A DNA stretch of 64,000 nucleotides from Spongiibacter marinus. GTDB taxonomy: Bacteria; Pseudomonadota; Gammaproteobacteria; Pseudomonadales; Spongiibacteraceae. The DNA is taken from contig NZ_JAFBBD010000001.1 in assembly GCF_016906995.1 (NCBI RefSeq), forward strand, positions 372,001-436,000, read 5' to 3'. This document shows positions 63,475 through 64,000 of this stretch, in pieces. Position numbers and translations under genes: made by a program. Every line of letters begins with the position of its first letter. The first letter of the stretch is position 1. Under the pieces are notes generated by a model. It did no database searches. It was given only the letters and a program-made list of their open reading frames with translations, and was not told the origin of the DNA.

Positions 63475-63498
63475 AAAGCGCTCTCCCGGGAGCGCTTT
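63475..63498 (+). other. Intercistronic hairpin between atpA and atpG
   Basis: AAAGCGCTC, a 6-nt loop TCCCGG and GAGCGCTTT form a perfect 9-bp stem just after the atpA stop and 22 nt before the atpG start. No T tract follows, so it is more likely an RNA stability or processing element than a full terminator. Confidence 0.6.
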
Positions 63499-63519
63499 AC
63501 TGCTTGAGGATTTTTAATC

Positions 63520-64000
63520 ATGGCAGGTGCAAAAGAAATACGCACCCAGATCTCCAGCATCAAGAGCACGCAAAAAATCACTAGCGCCATGGAAATGGTT
63601 GCGGCGAGTAAAATGCGTAAAGCTCAAGATCGCATGGAAGTGGGTAAGCCCTACGCGCAGCGTATGCGCGCAGTGGTTGGGCATATCGCCAATGCAAATC
63701 CGGAATACCGTCATCAATATATGGAAGAGCGTGACGTTAAGCGCGTTGGCTTCGTTATTGTCTCTACAGACCGCGGTCTGTGTGGCGGCCTGAACACCAA
63801 CCTGTTCAAGCAAGCTATTAAAGACATGCGCAGCTGGTCTGACAAAAACGTCGACGTTGATCTTTGCCTGATTGGTGGCAAAGCAGCGGGCTTCTTCAAC
63901 AGCTTTGGCGGCAACATCGTTGCATCAGTGCGCGACATGGGCGAAGCGCCCAGCGTTAGCGATCTGATCGGCTCTGTTAAAACCATGCTGGACGCCTATA
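63520..64000 (+). CDS. atpG: ATP synthase F1 subunit gamma (N-terminal part)
   Basis: The first 160 codons are inside the window; the gene runs past the right edge. Starts [20 protein letters not shown], the conserved N-terminal coiled-coil shaft, and contains [16 protein letters not shown], a family signature. TTGAGGA lies upstream of the ATG. The gamma shaft couples Fo rotation to catalysis. Only the 3' end is missing. Confidence 0.97.
   Translation, partial: MAGAKEIRTQISSIKSTQKITSAMEMVAASKMRKAQDRMEVGKPYAQRMRAVVGHIANANPEYRHQYMEERDVKRVGFVIVSTDRGLCGGLNTNLFKQAIKDMRSWSDKNVDVDLCLIGGKAAGFFNSFGGNIVASVRDMGEAPSVSDLIGSVKTMLDAY

Overview
The window is a slice of a gammaproteobacterial chromosome carrying the replication origin. 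Gene content and order resemble the origin region of Pseudomonas and its marine relatives (Cellvibrionales/Spongiibacteraceae type). The exact genus cannot be read from the sequence alone. Two runs support the placement: gyrB-recF-dnaN-dnaA // rpmH-rnpA-yidD-yidC-mnmE ... mnmG-rsmG-parA-parB-atpI-atpBEFHAG, and aroE-hemF-tsaC-dprA-lysM / def-fmt-rsmB-trkA. No tRNA, rRNA, CRISPR array, insertion sequence or prophage was seen.

Layout. 1-3477 (minus): aa3/caa3-type cytochrome c oxidase operon coxB-coxA-ctaG-coxC, cut by the left edge. 3944-11194: mixed accessory block with a MATE exporter, a small secreted protein, a divergent LysR // azoreductase-pirin unit with a palindromic operator, two small CBS-domain proteins, a small lipoprotein, a Rossmann-type reductase and a SpoIIAA-like protein. 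11295-26391: conserved housekeeping genes (yheV-prlC, gamma-carbonic anhydrase, CaCA antiporter, aroE-hemF-tsaC-dprA-lysM, def-fmt-rsmB, trkA-trkH, a methyltransferase). 26381-33714: a PvdQ-like acylase lipoprotein, a PAS-GGDEF-EAL protein with a degenerate GGDEF motif, and a PHP-type lipoprotein gene split by a frameshift. 33748-38477: djlA, glyQS and an acyltransferase, ending at a strong bidirectional terminator shared with gyrB.

Origin region. gyrB, recF, dnaN and dnaA run leftward; rpmH onward all run rightward. The 505-bp dnaA-rpmH gap has several DnaA boxes and an AT-rich stretch (candidate oriC). Two near-consensus parS sites (16-bp TGTTYCACGTGRAACA type) lie inside recF, and the matching parA-parB pair is about 16 kb away. 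A second stretch with DnaA boxes and an even more AT-rich tract lies just upstream of mnmG, which is where E. coli has its oriC.

Between mnmE and mnmG, which are usually close neighbours in this group, sits a three-gene set: TonB-dependent receptor, orphan ABC-type substrate-binding protein, and membrane hybrid histidine kinase. It has no ABC permease or ATPase and looks like an uncharacterised ligand uptake/sensing system. The right end is the F1Fo ATP synthase operon, cut within atpG, with a strong hairpin between atpA and atpG.
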